Notes under the pieces: generated by a model
The model's database searches: none
Seen by the model: the letters and a program-made list of their open reading frames with translations, nothing else
Told to the model about the DNA's origin: nothing
Assembly (NCBI GenBank): GCA_947500055.1
Contig: CANMQO010000001.1
Location: 310,001 to 374,000, forward strand
Direction: 5' to 3'
Source of the DNA: an uncultured Paracoccaceae bacterium
GTDB taxonomy: Bacteria; Pseudomonadota; Alphaproteobacteria; Rhodobacterales; Rhodobacteraceae
Length of the DNA stretch: 64,000 nucleotides
Shown: positions 44,462 to 52,822 of the stretch, piece by piece
Layout: every line of letters starts with the position of its first letter
Position numbering within the stretch: the stretch's first letter is position 1
Made by a program: the position numbers and the translations under genes

Positions 44462-45808
44462 CTATTTGTTTCCCTTCGCCTTTTTGGCGCGCAATTTTTC
44501 AAGTAATCTGGTTGCAAAGCCGGGTTTATTGTCCTGCCGCGCCCGGGCCACCGCAAGATCGCCGGATGGTACGTTTTTGGTGATGACCGAGCCGCTGCCT
44601 GTCATCGCCGCATCCCCAACGGTGACCGGGGCCACCAGCATCGTGTTCGACCCGATGAAGGCATCGGCCCCGATGGTGGTTTTATGTTTGAAGACCCCGT
44701 CGTAATTGCAGGTGATCGTGCCCGCCCCGATATTGGACCGCGCGCCGATATCAGCGTCGCCCACATAGGACAGGTGATTGACCTTCGCCCCTTCGGCAAT
44801 TTGGGCGTTCTTGATTTCGACGAAATTGCCGATTTTCACATCCTCGGCCAGTTCTGCGCCGGGCCGCAGCCGGGCGTAGGGGCCGACGACGCTGCCGCGC
44901 GCCACATGGCACCCTTCGAGATGGCTGAACGCCCGGATCGTCGCCCCGGTTTCGACGCTGGCGCCGGGGCCGAAGACTACATGCGGCTCAATGATGGTGT
45001 CGCGCCCCACCACCGTGTCATGGGCAAAGAAGACCGTTTCAGGCGCCGTGAGGGTAACACCGTCAGCCATGGCCGCATTGCGTGCGCGGGTTTGAAACAC
45101 ATCCTCTGCCGCCGCGAGTTCGGCGCGCGAATTGATGCCCATTGTTTCGGCTTCCGGGCATTGCACGACCGTGGCGCTCATCCCCTTAGCGCGCGCGATG
45201 CCGACGATATCGGTCAGGTAGTATTCGCCCGCCGCGTTGTCATTGCTTACCGCATCAATCAATTCAAAAAGGGTTCTTGCATTCGCCGCGACAACGCCGC
45301 TGTTGCAAAGGCTTACGGCGCGTTCCTCATCTGATGCATCCTTGAATTCAACGATCCGGTCCAACTGATCGGCCTGCATGATCAATCGTCCATAGCGGCC
45401 CGGATCAGCGGCCTCGAACCCCAGCACAACCACGTCATGGGTCAGTCGTGCGGCGGTCATGGCGGCCAGTGTTTCCGGCCGGATGAACGGGGTGTCGCCG
45501 TAAAGCACGATTGCGTCACCGTCGAAACCGTCCAGCGCTTCGCGGGCCTCCGCGACGGCATGGCCAGTGCCCAGTTGTTCGCATTGCAATGCAATCACCG
45601 CATCTGGATCATAGGCTTGTGCGGCTTTTCCCACGGCATCGGCCCCGTGCCCCGCCACGATGACGGTGCGTTCAGGGGCAAGCGCCGCCCCCGATTTCAT
45701 GGCATGCACAAGCATTGGTGCCCCCGCGATATGGTGCAGTACTTTGGGCATGTCCGAATTCATGCGCGTGCCCATGCCTGCGCCCAGGATAATCAATGCG
45801 ATTGTCAT
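44462..45808 (-). CDS. glmU: Bifunctional UDP-GlcNAc pyrophosphorylase/GlcN-1-P acetyltransferase
   Basis: A 448-residue two-domain enzyme. The N-terminal uridylyltransferase has LGAGMGTRMNSDMPKVLHHI and LYGDTPFI. The C-terminal left-handed beta-helix (hexapeptide repeats such as GPYARLRPGAELAEDVKIG and SNIGAGTITCNYDG) carries the acetyltransferase. It catalyses the last two steps to UDP-GlcNAc for peptidoglycan and lipopolysaccharide. First gene of the glmU-glmS-alkD transcript; ATG at 45808. Confidence 0.96.
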   Translation of the reverse strand: MTIALIILGAGMGTRMNSDMPKVLHHIAGAPMLVHAMKSGAALAPERTVIVAGHGADAVGKAAQAYDPDAVIALQCEQLGTGHAVAEAREALDGFDGDAIVLYGDTPFIRPETLAAMTAARLTHDVVVLGFEAADPGRYGRLIMQADQLDRIVEFKDASDEERAVSLCNSGVVAANARTLFELIDAVSNDNAAGEYYLTDIVGIARAKGMSATVVQCPEAETMGINSRAELAAAEDVFQTRARNAAMADGVTLTAPETVFFAHDTVVGRDTIIEPHVVFGPGASVETGATIRAFSHLEGCHVARGSVVGPYARLRPGAELAEDVKIGNFVEIKNAQIAEGAKVNHLSYVGDADIGARSNIGAGTITCNYDGVFKHKTTIGADAFIGSNTMLVAPVTVGDAAMTGSGSVITKNVPSGDLAVARARQDNKPGFATRLLEKLRAKKAKGNK

Positions 45809-45935
45809 TAATGTCTCAAACCTTCTTACTTTCCCCGTCTTCTACTGCGGTTTCGGATTATCACAAGGGCAGGGGGTTCACATCAGTTTACATGGCGTTA
45901 CAGAAGGCAGGGTGGATTTTGTCGAAAGGTGTCCG

Positions 45936-46598
45936 ATGCGCACGGTGATTTTTGATCTTGATGGGACGCTGGCCGATACAAGCGGTGACCTGATCGCGGC
46001 GGCCAATCATTGCTTTCGGGGCCTTGGTCTGGGCGATTTGCTGGACCCGGTTGCCGATGCCGCAACTGCGCTGCGTGGTGGTCGTGCGATGCTGAATTTG
46101 GGCTTTTCGCGGGTGACGGGTGTTGCCCCTGGTGAGGTGGACCGCCAGTATCCTGTTCTGCTGGCCGCCTATGCTGATGATATCGATACGCATACCTACC
46201 TCTACCCCGGTGCGATGGCGGCGGTGGATCAGTTGATGTCTGATGGTTTTGCGGTGGGCATCGCGACCAACAAGCCCGAACATCTGGCCGAACAGTTGAT
46301 GCGCAGCCTTGGCGTGCGCGATGTGTTCGGCTCGCTGATCGGGGCGGATACGCTGCCGGTGCGCAAACCGGACCCCGAACATCATTTTGAAGCCGTGCGC
46401 CGCGCCGGTGGTGATCCCGCCCGGTCCCTGCTGGTTGGGGATACGGCAACGGATCGCGATACGTCGCGCAATGCGGGCGTGCCATCGGTTCTGGTCACGT
46501 TCGGCCCGGGCCGCGATGATGTTCTGGCGCTGGATCCGGACGCAACGATTGATGATTTTGCGGAATTGCCCGGTGTTGTGGCCGGGCTGATTGGCTAG
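45936..46598 (+). CDS. gph: Phosphoglycolate phosphatase-like HAD hydrolase
   Basis: A 220-residue HAD protein with nucleophile motif IFDLDGTLADT, motif II in GIATNKPEHLAEQL, motif III Lys in RKPDPEH and motif IV VGDTATDRDTSRNAG. The helical cap and length match Gph, which clears 2-phosphoglycolate from DNA repair and, in some bacteria, the Calvin cycle. ATG at 45936 follows AAAGGTG. It is divergent from glmU with 127 bp between starts, so 45809-45935 should contain both promoters. Confidence 0.88.
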   Translation: MRTVIFDLDGTLADTSGDLIAAANHCFRGLGLGDLLDPVADAATALRGGRAMLNLGFSRVTGVAPGEVDRQYPVLLAAYADDIDTHTYLYPGAMAAVDQLMSDGFAVGIATNKPEHLAEQLMRSLGVRDVFGSLIGADTLPVRKPDPEHHFEAVRRAGGDPARSLLVGDTATDRDTSRNAGVPSVLVTFGPGRDDVLALDPDATIDDFAELPGVVAGLIG

Positions 46599-46612
46599 CC
46601 ATTGACGAGACC

Positions 46613-47842
46613 ATGAAGGGCGCACAGTATCAGACCATGAAAGAGGTTTTTACAGGCAGTTTCACCCAGCAAGAGCCGATCCCTGACGAAGGGATCGCGG
46701 CAGCCAATACTGTCATGCGCCATGGCCGTTTGCACCGCTACAACACATCCGGGGATGAGATCGCGGAAACCGCCCTGCTGGAGGAGGAATTCGCGGCCAG
46801 CACCGGCGCGCGTTACTGTCTTGCCGTCGCATCGGGTGGCTATGCGATGACCACGGCACTGCGGGCCAGCGGGGTCAAACACGGGGACCGGGTGTTGACC
46901 AATGCTTTCACGCTGGCCCCGGTGCCCGGTGCGATTGCGGCGGTGGGCGGGGTGCCGGTTTTTGTCGGCGTGACCGAGGATCTGGTCATTGATCTGGATG
47001 ATCTGGCAGCCAAATTGGATCAGGCAAAGGTGCTGCTACTCAGCCATATGCGCGGGCATATCTGCGATATGCGGGCGCTGATGGCGCTTTGTGATGCCGC
47101 TGGGGTGACTGTCATTGAGGATTGCGCCCATACGATGGGCGCCGCCTGGGATGGCGTGCCAAGTGGCCGGTGGGGCCGGTTTGGCTGCTATTCGACCCAG
47201 ACCTACAAACATATCAATTCCGGTGAGGGCGGATTTCTGATTTGCGATGGGTCCGAGGATATGGCCCGCGCGATCATGCTGTCGGGCAGTTACATGTTGT
47301 TCGAAAAACACCGAGCCGCCCCGCCGCCGGAGGCATTTGCCCGGATCAAATACGAGACCCCCAATATCTCGGGCCGGATGGACAATTTGCGCGCGGCGAT
47401 CCTGCGCCCGCAATTGCGCAATCTCGATCAGCAATGCGCGGCATGGAATGCGCGATACCGGATGGTCGAGGACGGGTTGCGCGATACACCCGGTTTGCAG
47501 GTGGTAAACCGGCCCGCAGAGGAACAGTTTGTCGCCTCCTCATTCCAGTTCCTGTTGCTGGATTGGTCGGCGGATGCGGTGGCCGATGTGATCAGCCGCT
47601 GCCAGACGCGGGGGGTTGAGCTGAAATGGTTTGGCGGGGCGGAACCCAGCGGTTTCACCTCGCGCTATGACAGCTGGCGCTATGCTCCGTCGGGGCCCAT
47701 GCCTGCGTCTGACCGGGTGCTGGCGGGGATCGTGGATATGCGCCTGCCATTGACGTTTACTCTGGATGATTGTGCGTTGATCGCCCGGATCATCCGGGCG
47801 GAGGTCTCAGCCGTTTTTCAGGGGCAGGTCGCCGCCGAATAG
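46613..47842 (+). CDS. DegT/DnrJ/EryC1 family aminotransferase
   Basis: A 409-residue PLP enzyme of the sugar-aminotransferase family. The PLP lysine is Lys199 in TYKHINSGEGGFL, and the preceding VIEDCAHTMGA and NAFTLAPVPGAIAA segments bind the cofactor. Most members aminate nucleotide-linked keto sugars for surface polysaccharides, but no other sugar gene is nearby. It starts 14 bp after gph. An in-frame ATG at 46637 is an alternative start. Confidence 0.85.
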   Translation: MKGAQYQTMKEVFTGSFTQQEPIPDEGIAAANTVMRHGRLHRYNTSGDEIAETALLEEEFAASTGARYCLAVASGGYAMTTALRASGVKHGDRVLTNAFTLAPVPGAIAAVGGVPVFVGVTEDLVIDLDDLAAKLDQAKVLLLSHMRGHICDMRALMALCDAAGVTVIEDCAHTMGAAWDGVPSGRWGRFGCYSTQTYKHINSGEGGFLICDGSEDMARAIMLSGSYMLFEKHRAAPPPEAFARIKYETPNISGRMDNLRAAILRPQLRNLDQQCAAWNARYRMVEDGLRDTPGLQVVNRPAEEQFVASSFQFLLLDWSADAVADVISRCQTRGVELKWFGGAEPSGFTSRYDSWRYAPSGPMPASDRVLAGIVDMRLPLTFTLDDCALIARIIRAEVSAVFQGQVAAE

Positions 47843-47889
47843 CATCGGCAAGAAATGACTCGACAGGTTTGACCTGACACGCCTATAAA

Positions 47890-47903
47890 TGAACAAGCGT
47901 TCA
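47890..47903. promoter_or_regulatory. TetR-type operator-like palindrome upstream of isovaleryl-CoA dehydrogenase
   Basis: TGAAC-AAGC-GTTCA is a 14-bp interrupted palindrome of the form bound by many TetR-family repressors of acyl-CoA metabolism. It lies 20 bp before the ATG, between a TTGACC box (47869-47874) and the ribosome site, where a bound protein would block transcription. No TetR gene is in the window. The TATAAA at 47884-47889 is too close to TTGACC to be its -10. Confidence 0.5.
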
Positions 47904-47923
47904 ATTAAAGCCGGAGCGAGCCG

Positions 47924-49087
47924 ATGTTTCACGCCTCTATGACTTTCGATCTGGGCGAGGATGTGAATGCCTTGCGCGATATGGTGCATGGCTGGGCGCA
48001 GGAGCGGGTCAAACCGATTGCGGCCGAGGTTGACCGGACCAACAGCTTCCCCGCAGAGCTTTGGCGCGAAATGGGGGATTTGGGCCTGCTTGGCGTGACC
48101 GTAGACGAAGCATATGGCGGGGCGGGCATGTCCTACCTTGCACATACAGTCGCCATCGAAGAAATCGCGCGCGCCAGTGCCTCTGTCTCATTATCCTACG
48201 GGGCCCATTCAAACCTCTGCGTCAATCAGATCAAGTTGAACGGAAATGATGAACAAAAGGCAAAGTACCTGCCCCGTCTGATTTCCGGCGAACATGTGGG
48301 TGCCTTGGCGATGTCGGAGGCCGGTGCCGGGTCCGACGTTGTTTCCATGTCTTTGCGCGCCGAAAAACGCAATGATCACTATAGGTTGAATGGTAATAAG
48401 TACTGGATCACCAATGGCCCGGATGCCGATACGTTGGTGGTTTATGCAAAGACCGACCCTGATGCCGGATCAAAAGGTATCACAGCATTTCTGATCGAGA
48501 AGGAGATGACCGGGTTTTCCACCAGCCCCCATTTTGACAAGCTGGGCATGCGCGGGTCAAACACGGCAGAGCTGATCTTTGACGATGTGCAGGTGCCGTT
48601 TGAAAACGTGCTGGGCGAAGAGGGCAAGGGTGTCCGCGTGTTGATGTCCGGCCTTGATTATGAACGGGTTGTGCTGGCGGGGATCGGGCTGGGGATCATG
48701 GCGGCCTGTCTGGACGAGGTGATGCCCTATATTTCGACCCGCAAGCAGTTCGGCGAACCGATTGGTAATTTCCAACTCATGCAGGGCAAGATTGCCGATA
48801 TGTATACGGCGATGAATTCCGCGCGCGCCTATGTCTACGAGGTCGCGCGCGCCTGCGACCGGGGTACGGTCACGCGGCAGGATGCGGCGGCCTGTTGTCT
48901 CTATGCCTCCGAGGAAGGCATGAAGCAGGCGCATCAGGCGGTGCAGGCGATGGGCGGGGCGGGTTTCCTGAATGATGCGCCAGTGGCCCGGATTTTCCGC
49001 GACGCCAAGCTGATGGAAATCGGGGCGGGCACATCCGAAATCCGACGAATGCTGGTCGGGCGCGAGATGATGGGGGCGATGGGGTGA
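47924..49087 (+). CDS. ivd: Isovaleryl-CoA dehydrogenase
   Basis: A 387-residue acyl-CoA dehydrogenase. The signatures [20 protein letters not shown] and [17 protein letters not shown] are present, and the catalytic Glu is Glu247 in [10 protein letters not shown], the position used by isovaleryl-CoA (and long-chain) dehydrogenases instead of the short-chain C-terminal site. It oxidises isovaleryl-CoA to 3-methylcrotonyl-CoA, passing electrons to ETF. Context (both carboxylase subunits, HMG-CoA lyase and hydratase downstream) confirms leucine degradation. Confidence 0.93.
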   Translation: MFHASMTFDLGEDVNALRDMVHGWAQERVKPIAAEVDRTNSFPAELWREMGDLGLLGVTVDEAYGGAGMSYLAHTVAIEEIARASASVSLSYGAHSNLCVNQIKLNGNDEQKAKYLPRLISGEHVGALAMSEAGAGSDVVSMSLRAEKRNDHYRLNGNKYWITNGPDADTLVVYAKTDPDAGSKGITAFLIEKEMTGFSTSPHFDKLGMRGSNTAELIFDDVQVPFENVLGEEGKGVRVLMSGLDYERVVLAGIGLGIMAACLDEVMPYISTRKQFGEPIGNFQLMQGKIADMYTAMNSARAYVYEVARACDRGTVTRQDAAACCLYASEEGMKQAHQAVQAMGGAGFLNDAPVARIFRDAKLMEIGAGTSEIRRMLVGREMMGAMG

Positions 49088-49104
49088 CCCAACGCCCAAA
49101 ACGT

Positions 49105-49500
49105 TCATGCGCAGATACGATGCTGCGCGTCGCGTTCGGCAAGTGCGACGACTTGATTATCGTCGCGCCACACAACGGTGCCGGGGCGACGCGACCGCAA
49201 TTCGGTCATCCGCATCCCGGCTTCCGCCAACAGCCAGCAGACATAACGGGCATGGCTGACATGCTCTGTCGCCGTGTCGCGAAACCAGCAGACCCCGTGG
49301 CGGTGCCCGCGCCCGGTTGCTTTCGACAAGCGGGCCGGGACGTCGAGCCTTTTGGAGAACCAAGACAGTTCAGCGCTAAGCTCGGCGGCAATCCAGCTTG
49401 GCGTCTGTGGCGATCTGCGACAGGTATAAGCGGGTCTGAAAAACCCGGCATGTGTCCGCGCATTGGCGGCCCAATTAGGCGAGATAAAACGGATAAACAT
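49105..49500 (-). CDS. Conserved hypothetical protein, antisense within the leucine cluster
   Basis: About 131 residues if read from ATG 49500 (ATG 49530 is an alternative). The sequence has YTCRRSPQTPSWIAAEL, ATGRGHRHGVCWFRDTATEH and LRSRRPGTVVWRDDNQVVAL, with a conserved-looking Trp/Arg/His pattern rather than random translation. No family name is recognised. It lies opposite to ivd and converges on it, with 17 bp between ends. A plus-strand frame over the same stretch reads as low-complexity and is rejected. Confidence 0.6.
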   Translation of the reverse strand: MFIRFISPNWAANARTHAGFFRPAYTCRRSPQTPSWIAAELSAELSWFSKRLDVPARLSKATGRGHRHGVCWFRDTATEHVSHARYVCWLLAEAGMRMTELRSRRPGTVVWRDDNQVVALAERDAQHRICA

Positions 49501-49706
49501 CGATCCAGCCCACGCAACGCGCGGGTCCATTGTTCAGTTTTGGAAAGGGTGAGGGGCAGCGCCCCGCGGCAGTTAGGTGCGCGGGTTGACGGATGGTCGC
49601 TTGCGATTTGGCGGTCTCATGAACATGACACCCTCACGGATCGATTGGTCTTTGAGCGGGTGGTTAACCTGGACCAGGGATTCGGATCAACCGTGAGGAT
49701 AAGCGG

Positions 49707-50000
49707 ATGAGACGCGCTATGCTTTTTTTGCCACTGATGGGGTTGGTGATCTTTGCCGCTTATCTTGGCTTGCGCGCTGCGGATGTTCCTGGTGAAACTG
49801 AGATTATCAACCGCTACGCCGCTGCATACATGTCGACCGCCCCCGACGGCGCCGATCCAACGGACTGCGCCGCCGTCCCGCACCCTGATGAAGCGATCCG
49901 CATGGTGATCAGCTGTGCCCACGACAGCGGGCTGACAACCACATATTTCGTTGGCCCGCGCGGTGAGGCGCTGCCGGAACCGGAAGGGCCGTCAGCATGA
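49707..50000 (+). CDS. Small predicted secreted or membrane-anchored protein
   Basis: A 97-residue protein with an N-terminal hydrophobic helix (MLFLPLMGLVIFAAYLGL) and a short polar domain with two Cys (ADPTDCAAVP and VISCAHDS) that could form a disulfide in the periplasm. No family recognised. Its stop overlaps the next start (ATGA), so the two genes are coupled and lead into the carboxylase operon. Confidence 0.65.
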   Translation: MRRAMLFLPLMGLVIFAAYLGLRAADVPGETEIINRYAAAYMSTAPDGADPTDCAAVPHPDEAIRMVISCAHDSGLTTTYFVGPRGEALPEPEGPSA

Positions 50001-50491
50001 TCTTTGGTCGCCTTATAGTCGCTTTGGCCGTAATCTTTGCCTTATCCGCGCAAGCCCGAGATTTGGGCGTTGATAACGCGGTTGTTCATGCGTGTTTTGA
50101 GCAGAGTGTGGAATTCAGAGGACTCGCACCCTGTGTTCAGGATGCTGCAAATGCCTGTCAACAACTTCCTTATGGCGATGATACGCTAGGTATTACACAG
50201 TGCCTTATGCTTGAGGCAGCAGTTTGGGACGAACTGATGGAAACTGAGTTCGATACCTTGCGCGCTCGGCTCGCTGCTGCAGAGCAAGAGAGTGAGATGG
50301 CGCGGCAATTGGATGCTGTTGCGTCGCTTGATGCCGCGCAGGCAGAATGGCGCAGCTATCGCGATGCTGAATGCAACTTTCGACGGGCCTATTATGGGAT
50401 GGGCAGCATGCAGTCAGTTGAGGCTGCGGTGTGTTGGCTGGAGTTGACCGCTCTGCGAGCCAGTCAGATGATAAGCAAGAGGCCGCGATGA
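49997..50491 (+). CDS. LprI/DUF1311-like secreted protein
   Basis: A 164-residue protein with signal peptide [20 protein letters not shown]. The mature part has Cys-rich helices and the ending [20 protein letters not shown] then [13 protein letters not shown], which matches DUF1311 (lysozyme-inhibitor LprI N-terminal-like) proteins. Codon choice is somewhat less GC-rich than in neighbours. Stop overlaps the carboxylase beta start (ATGA). Why such a protein is coupled to leucine genes is not clear. Confidence 0.78.
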   Translation: MIFGRLIVALAVIFALSAQARDLGVDNAVVHACFEQSVEFRGLAPCVQDAANACQQLPYGDDTLGITQCLMLEAAVWDELMETEFDTLRARLAAAEQESEMARQLDAVASLDAAQAEWRSYRDAECNFRRAYYGMGSMQSVEAAVCWLELTALRASQMISKRPR

Positions 50492-52050
50492 CTAATCGTC
50501 CACTTCATGAAGCGGCTTTGGCCGAAATTACCGACGCGGCTGCCGCAGCTGCTATGGGCGGTGGTGAGAAATCCCGTGCCCGTCATCTGAGCCGTGGCAA
50601 GATGCTGCCCCGTGACAGGGTGGCGGGGTTGCTTGACCCCGGTTCTCCGTTTCTGGAGGTGGGCGCGACGGCCGCTCATGGGATGTATGATGGCGCTGCC
50701 CCTTGTGCCGGTGTCATCGCGGGCGTGGGCCGGGTAAATGGTGTTGAGGTCATGGTTGTCTGCAACGATGCCACCGTGAAGGGTGGCACCTATTATCCAA
50801 TGACGGTCAAGAAGCATCTGCGCGCGCAAGAAATTGCGGAGGCCTGCAATCTGCCTTGCGTTTATCTGGTCGATAGCGGCGGGGCGAACCTGCCCAATCA
50901 GGATGAGGTGTTCCCCGATCGCGACCATTTTGGCCGGATTTTCTATAATCAGGCGCAGATGTCGGCAATGGGCATTCCGCAGATTGCGGTGGTGATGGGG
51001 TCCTGCACGGCGGGGGGCGCTTATGTGCCTGCGATGGCGGATGTGTCGATTATTGTGAAGGAGCAAGGGACGATCTTTCTTGCCGGACCGCCATTGGTAA
51101 AGGCGGCGACGGGTGAGGTTGTGTCGGCTGAGGATTTGGGCGGCGGGGATGTGCATACCCGCCTGTCCGGGGTGGCCGATTACCTGGCGGAGGATGATGC
51201 CCATGCGCTGGCGCTCGCCCGGCAGGCGGTGGCGTCATGTTCGCGAGAAAAAACATTTGATGTCAAACGGTTGACGCCTGAACCTCCTGCATTTGATCCG
51301 GCGAGTTTGTTTGATGTCGTTCCCGCCGATCTGCGCACGCCCTATGATATTCGCGAGGTGATCCGGCGGATTGTCGATGGCTCGCGTTTTGATGAATTCA
51401 AGGCGCGGTTTGGCGAAACACTGGTTTGTGGCTTTGCCCATATTGACGGTTGGCCCTGTGGGATCGTGGCGAATAATGGCGTGCTGTTTTCGGAGAGCGC
51501 CCAGAAGGGCGCGCATTTTGTGGAACTGTGCAGCCAGCGCCGTATCCCGCTGGTTTTCCTGCAGAATATCACCGGATTTATGGTGGGGCAGAAATACGAG
51601 AATGAGGGGATCGCGCGGCATGGGGCCAAGATGGTGACAGCCGTGGCCACCACATCCGTGCCCAAGATTACGATGGTTGTTGGCGGGTCGTTTGGCGCTG
51701 GAAATTATGGCATGTCGGGAAGGGCTTATAGTCCGGAGTTCATGTGGTCCTGGCCGACATCCCGCATCTCTGTCATGGGCGGCGAACAGGCCGCAGGCGT
51801 GCTGGCAACGGTCAAGCGCGACGCGATTGAGCGCGGCGGTGGAGAGTGGTCGGCGGAGGAAGAAGCCGCCTTTAAACAGCCCACGATTGATATGTTTGCC
51901 GAACAGTCGCACCCGCTTTATGCCTCCGCCCGGCTTTGGGATGACGGGGTGATTGACCCGCGCAAAAGCCGCGAGGTGCTGGCGCTGTCGCTCTCTGCCG
52001 CGCTGAATGCCCCGATTGAGGAGACACGTTTCGGCGTGTTTCGGATGTGA
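50488..52050 (+). CDS. mccB: Methylcrotonyl-CoA carboxylase beta subunit (carboxyltransferase)
   Basis: A 520-residue carboxyltransferase of the acyl-CoA carboxylase type. Crotonase-fold oxyanion segments ([20 protein letters not shown] and [20 protein letters not shown]) and [20 protein letters not shown] are characteristic of MccB. It transfers carboxyl from biotin on the alpha subunit to 3-methylcrotonyl-CoA. ATG at 50488 overlaps the preceding stop. A 224-residue unknown gene separates it from the alpha subunit gene. Confidence 0.95.
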   Translation: MTNRPLHEAALAEITDAAAAAAMGGGEKSRARHLSRGKMLPRDRVAGLLDPGSPFLEVGATAAHGMYDGAAPCAGVIAGVGRVNGVEVMVVCNDATVKGGTYYPMTVKKHLRAQEIAEACNLPCVYLVDSGGANLPNQDEVFPDRDHFGRIFYNQAQMSAMGIPQIAVVMGSCTAGGAYVPAMADVSIIVKEQGTIFLAGPPLVKAATGEVVSAEDLGGGDVHTRLSGVADYLAEDDAHALALARQAVASCSREKTFDVKRLTPEPPAFDPASLFDVVPADLRTPYDIREVIRRIVDGSRFDEFKARFGETLVCGFAHIDGWPCGIVANNGVLFSESAQKGAHFVELCSQRRIPLVFLQNITGFMVGQKYENEGIARHGAKMVTAVATTSVPKITMVVGGSFGAGNYGMSGRAYSPEFMWSWPTSRISVMGGEQAAGVLATVKRDAIERGGGEWSAEEEAAFKQPTIDMFAEQSHPLYASARLWDDGVIDPRKSREVLALSLSAALNAPIEETRFGVFRM

Positions 52051-52072
52051 TGGGATTGGCCCAAAAATACCT

Positions 52073-52114
52073 GTCGGCAAAGCGTCGGCCTTGCGTCGGC
52101 AAAACGTCGGACCC
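52073..52114. repeat. Four-unit GTCGG direct repeat, 11-bp period (second copy)
   Basis: GTCGG occurs at 52073, 52084, 52095 and 52106 with exact 11-bp spacing and ends GTCGGACCC, like the array at 13761-13802. It lies 22 bp after the carboxylase beta stop and 30 bp before the start of the next gene. It does not extend a reading frame and has no hairpin potential, so it is not a terminator. Confidence 0.75.
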
Positions 52115-52144
52115 TTGCGGTCGGTCGTTTAAGGGGCTGGTCGT

Positions 52145-52819
52145 ATGACCGTGCGGCGTTCGATCAGGGATCGGCTGCTGGACCAACTGCCATCGGTCAA
52201 GATGCCGACACTGGGCAAGACGGTCGATATCCCGGTCTATGTTATCCACAATAGTGCGGATGCCGAGGATTATTTCTTTATCTTCGATTTCGAACAGTTT
52301 GTGGAACGGTCGCGTTCGGGGATGTTCGTGCGGCCAAGGCTGAAAGTCTGGGCGGGGCGGAGCGATTTTGCGCGTGGTCGTTTTGCGCGACAGTTTCGCG
52401 AAAGCTTTGCCCATGAGTTTGAGGCCGCGCGCAAGGCCATGTCTGCCGGGTCGGACAAAGGCGGGTCAGGCTGGTTCAGCTGGTCGATGGGTCTGGATAT
52501 CATCCCCAATTTCGTGGCCCACGTCGTTTTGTTGGTCGCCTTGTCGGCGGGCAAGATGGTTTGGTCCGCCCTGCCATTGCCGGGTTTTCTGCGTGGCAAA
52601 AGCGATGGGGAGAAGTTGGAGCGCAGGATTGAGGACACACAGACGAAGGTGGATCGGGCGCTGGAAGAGATGGAAGTCACGCTTCATCAGGAACTGTTTG
52701 AACATGCGTTCAAACATGGCCCAGCCGGATCGCGCCGCGAGATGGATTACGATGCCTGGCCGCTGCCTGATTTCGTTTCGCAGCATCTGACAGATAAGAA
52801 ATCAACATCATGGTGGTAA
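52145..52819 (+). CDS. Unknown single-helix membrane protein between mccB and mccA
   Basis: A 224-residue protein. The N-terminal 110 residues look globular (DIPVYVIHNSADAEDYFFIF), one membrane helix follows (about 120-145, NFVAHVVLLVALSAGKMVWSA region), then a charged coiled segment (SDGEKLERRIEDTQTKVDRA) and a polar tail ending WW. No family recognised. It starts 30 bp past the GTCGG array and ends 3 bp before mccA, so it is in the carboxylase operon. Confidence 0.75.
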   Translation: MTVRRSIRDRLLDQLPSVKMPTLGKTVDIPVYVIHNSADAEDYFFIFDFEQFVERSRSGMFVRPRLKVWAGRSDFARGRFARQFRESFAHEFEAARKAMSAGSDKGGSGWFSWSMGLDIIPNFVAHVVLLVALSAGKMVWSALPLPGFLRGKSDGEKLERRIEDTQTKVDRALEEMEVTLHQELFEHAFKHGPAGSRREMDYDAWPLPDFVSQHLTDKKSTSWW

Positions 52820-52822
52820 GCG

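Noticed and set aside
44462..45935. glmS ribozyme or GlmY/Z-type control
   Set aside because: glmS directly abuts glmU with no leader, so there is no room for a leader ribozyme.
49084..49710. Plus-strand frame of about 208 codons downstream of ivd
   Set aside because: It reads as irregular Arg/Pro/Gly-rich sequence; the opposite strand at 49105-49500 gives a more protein-like product.
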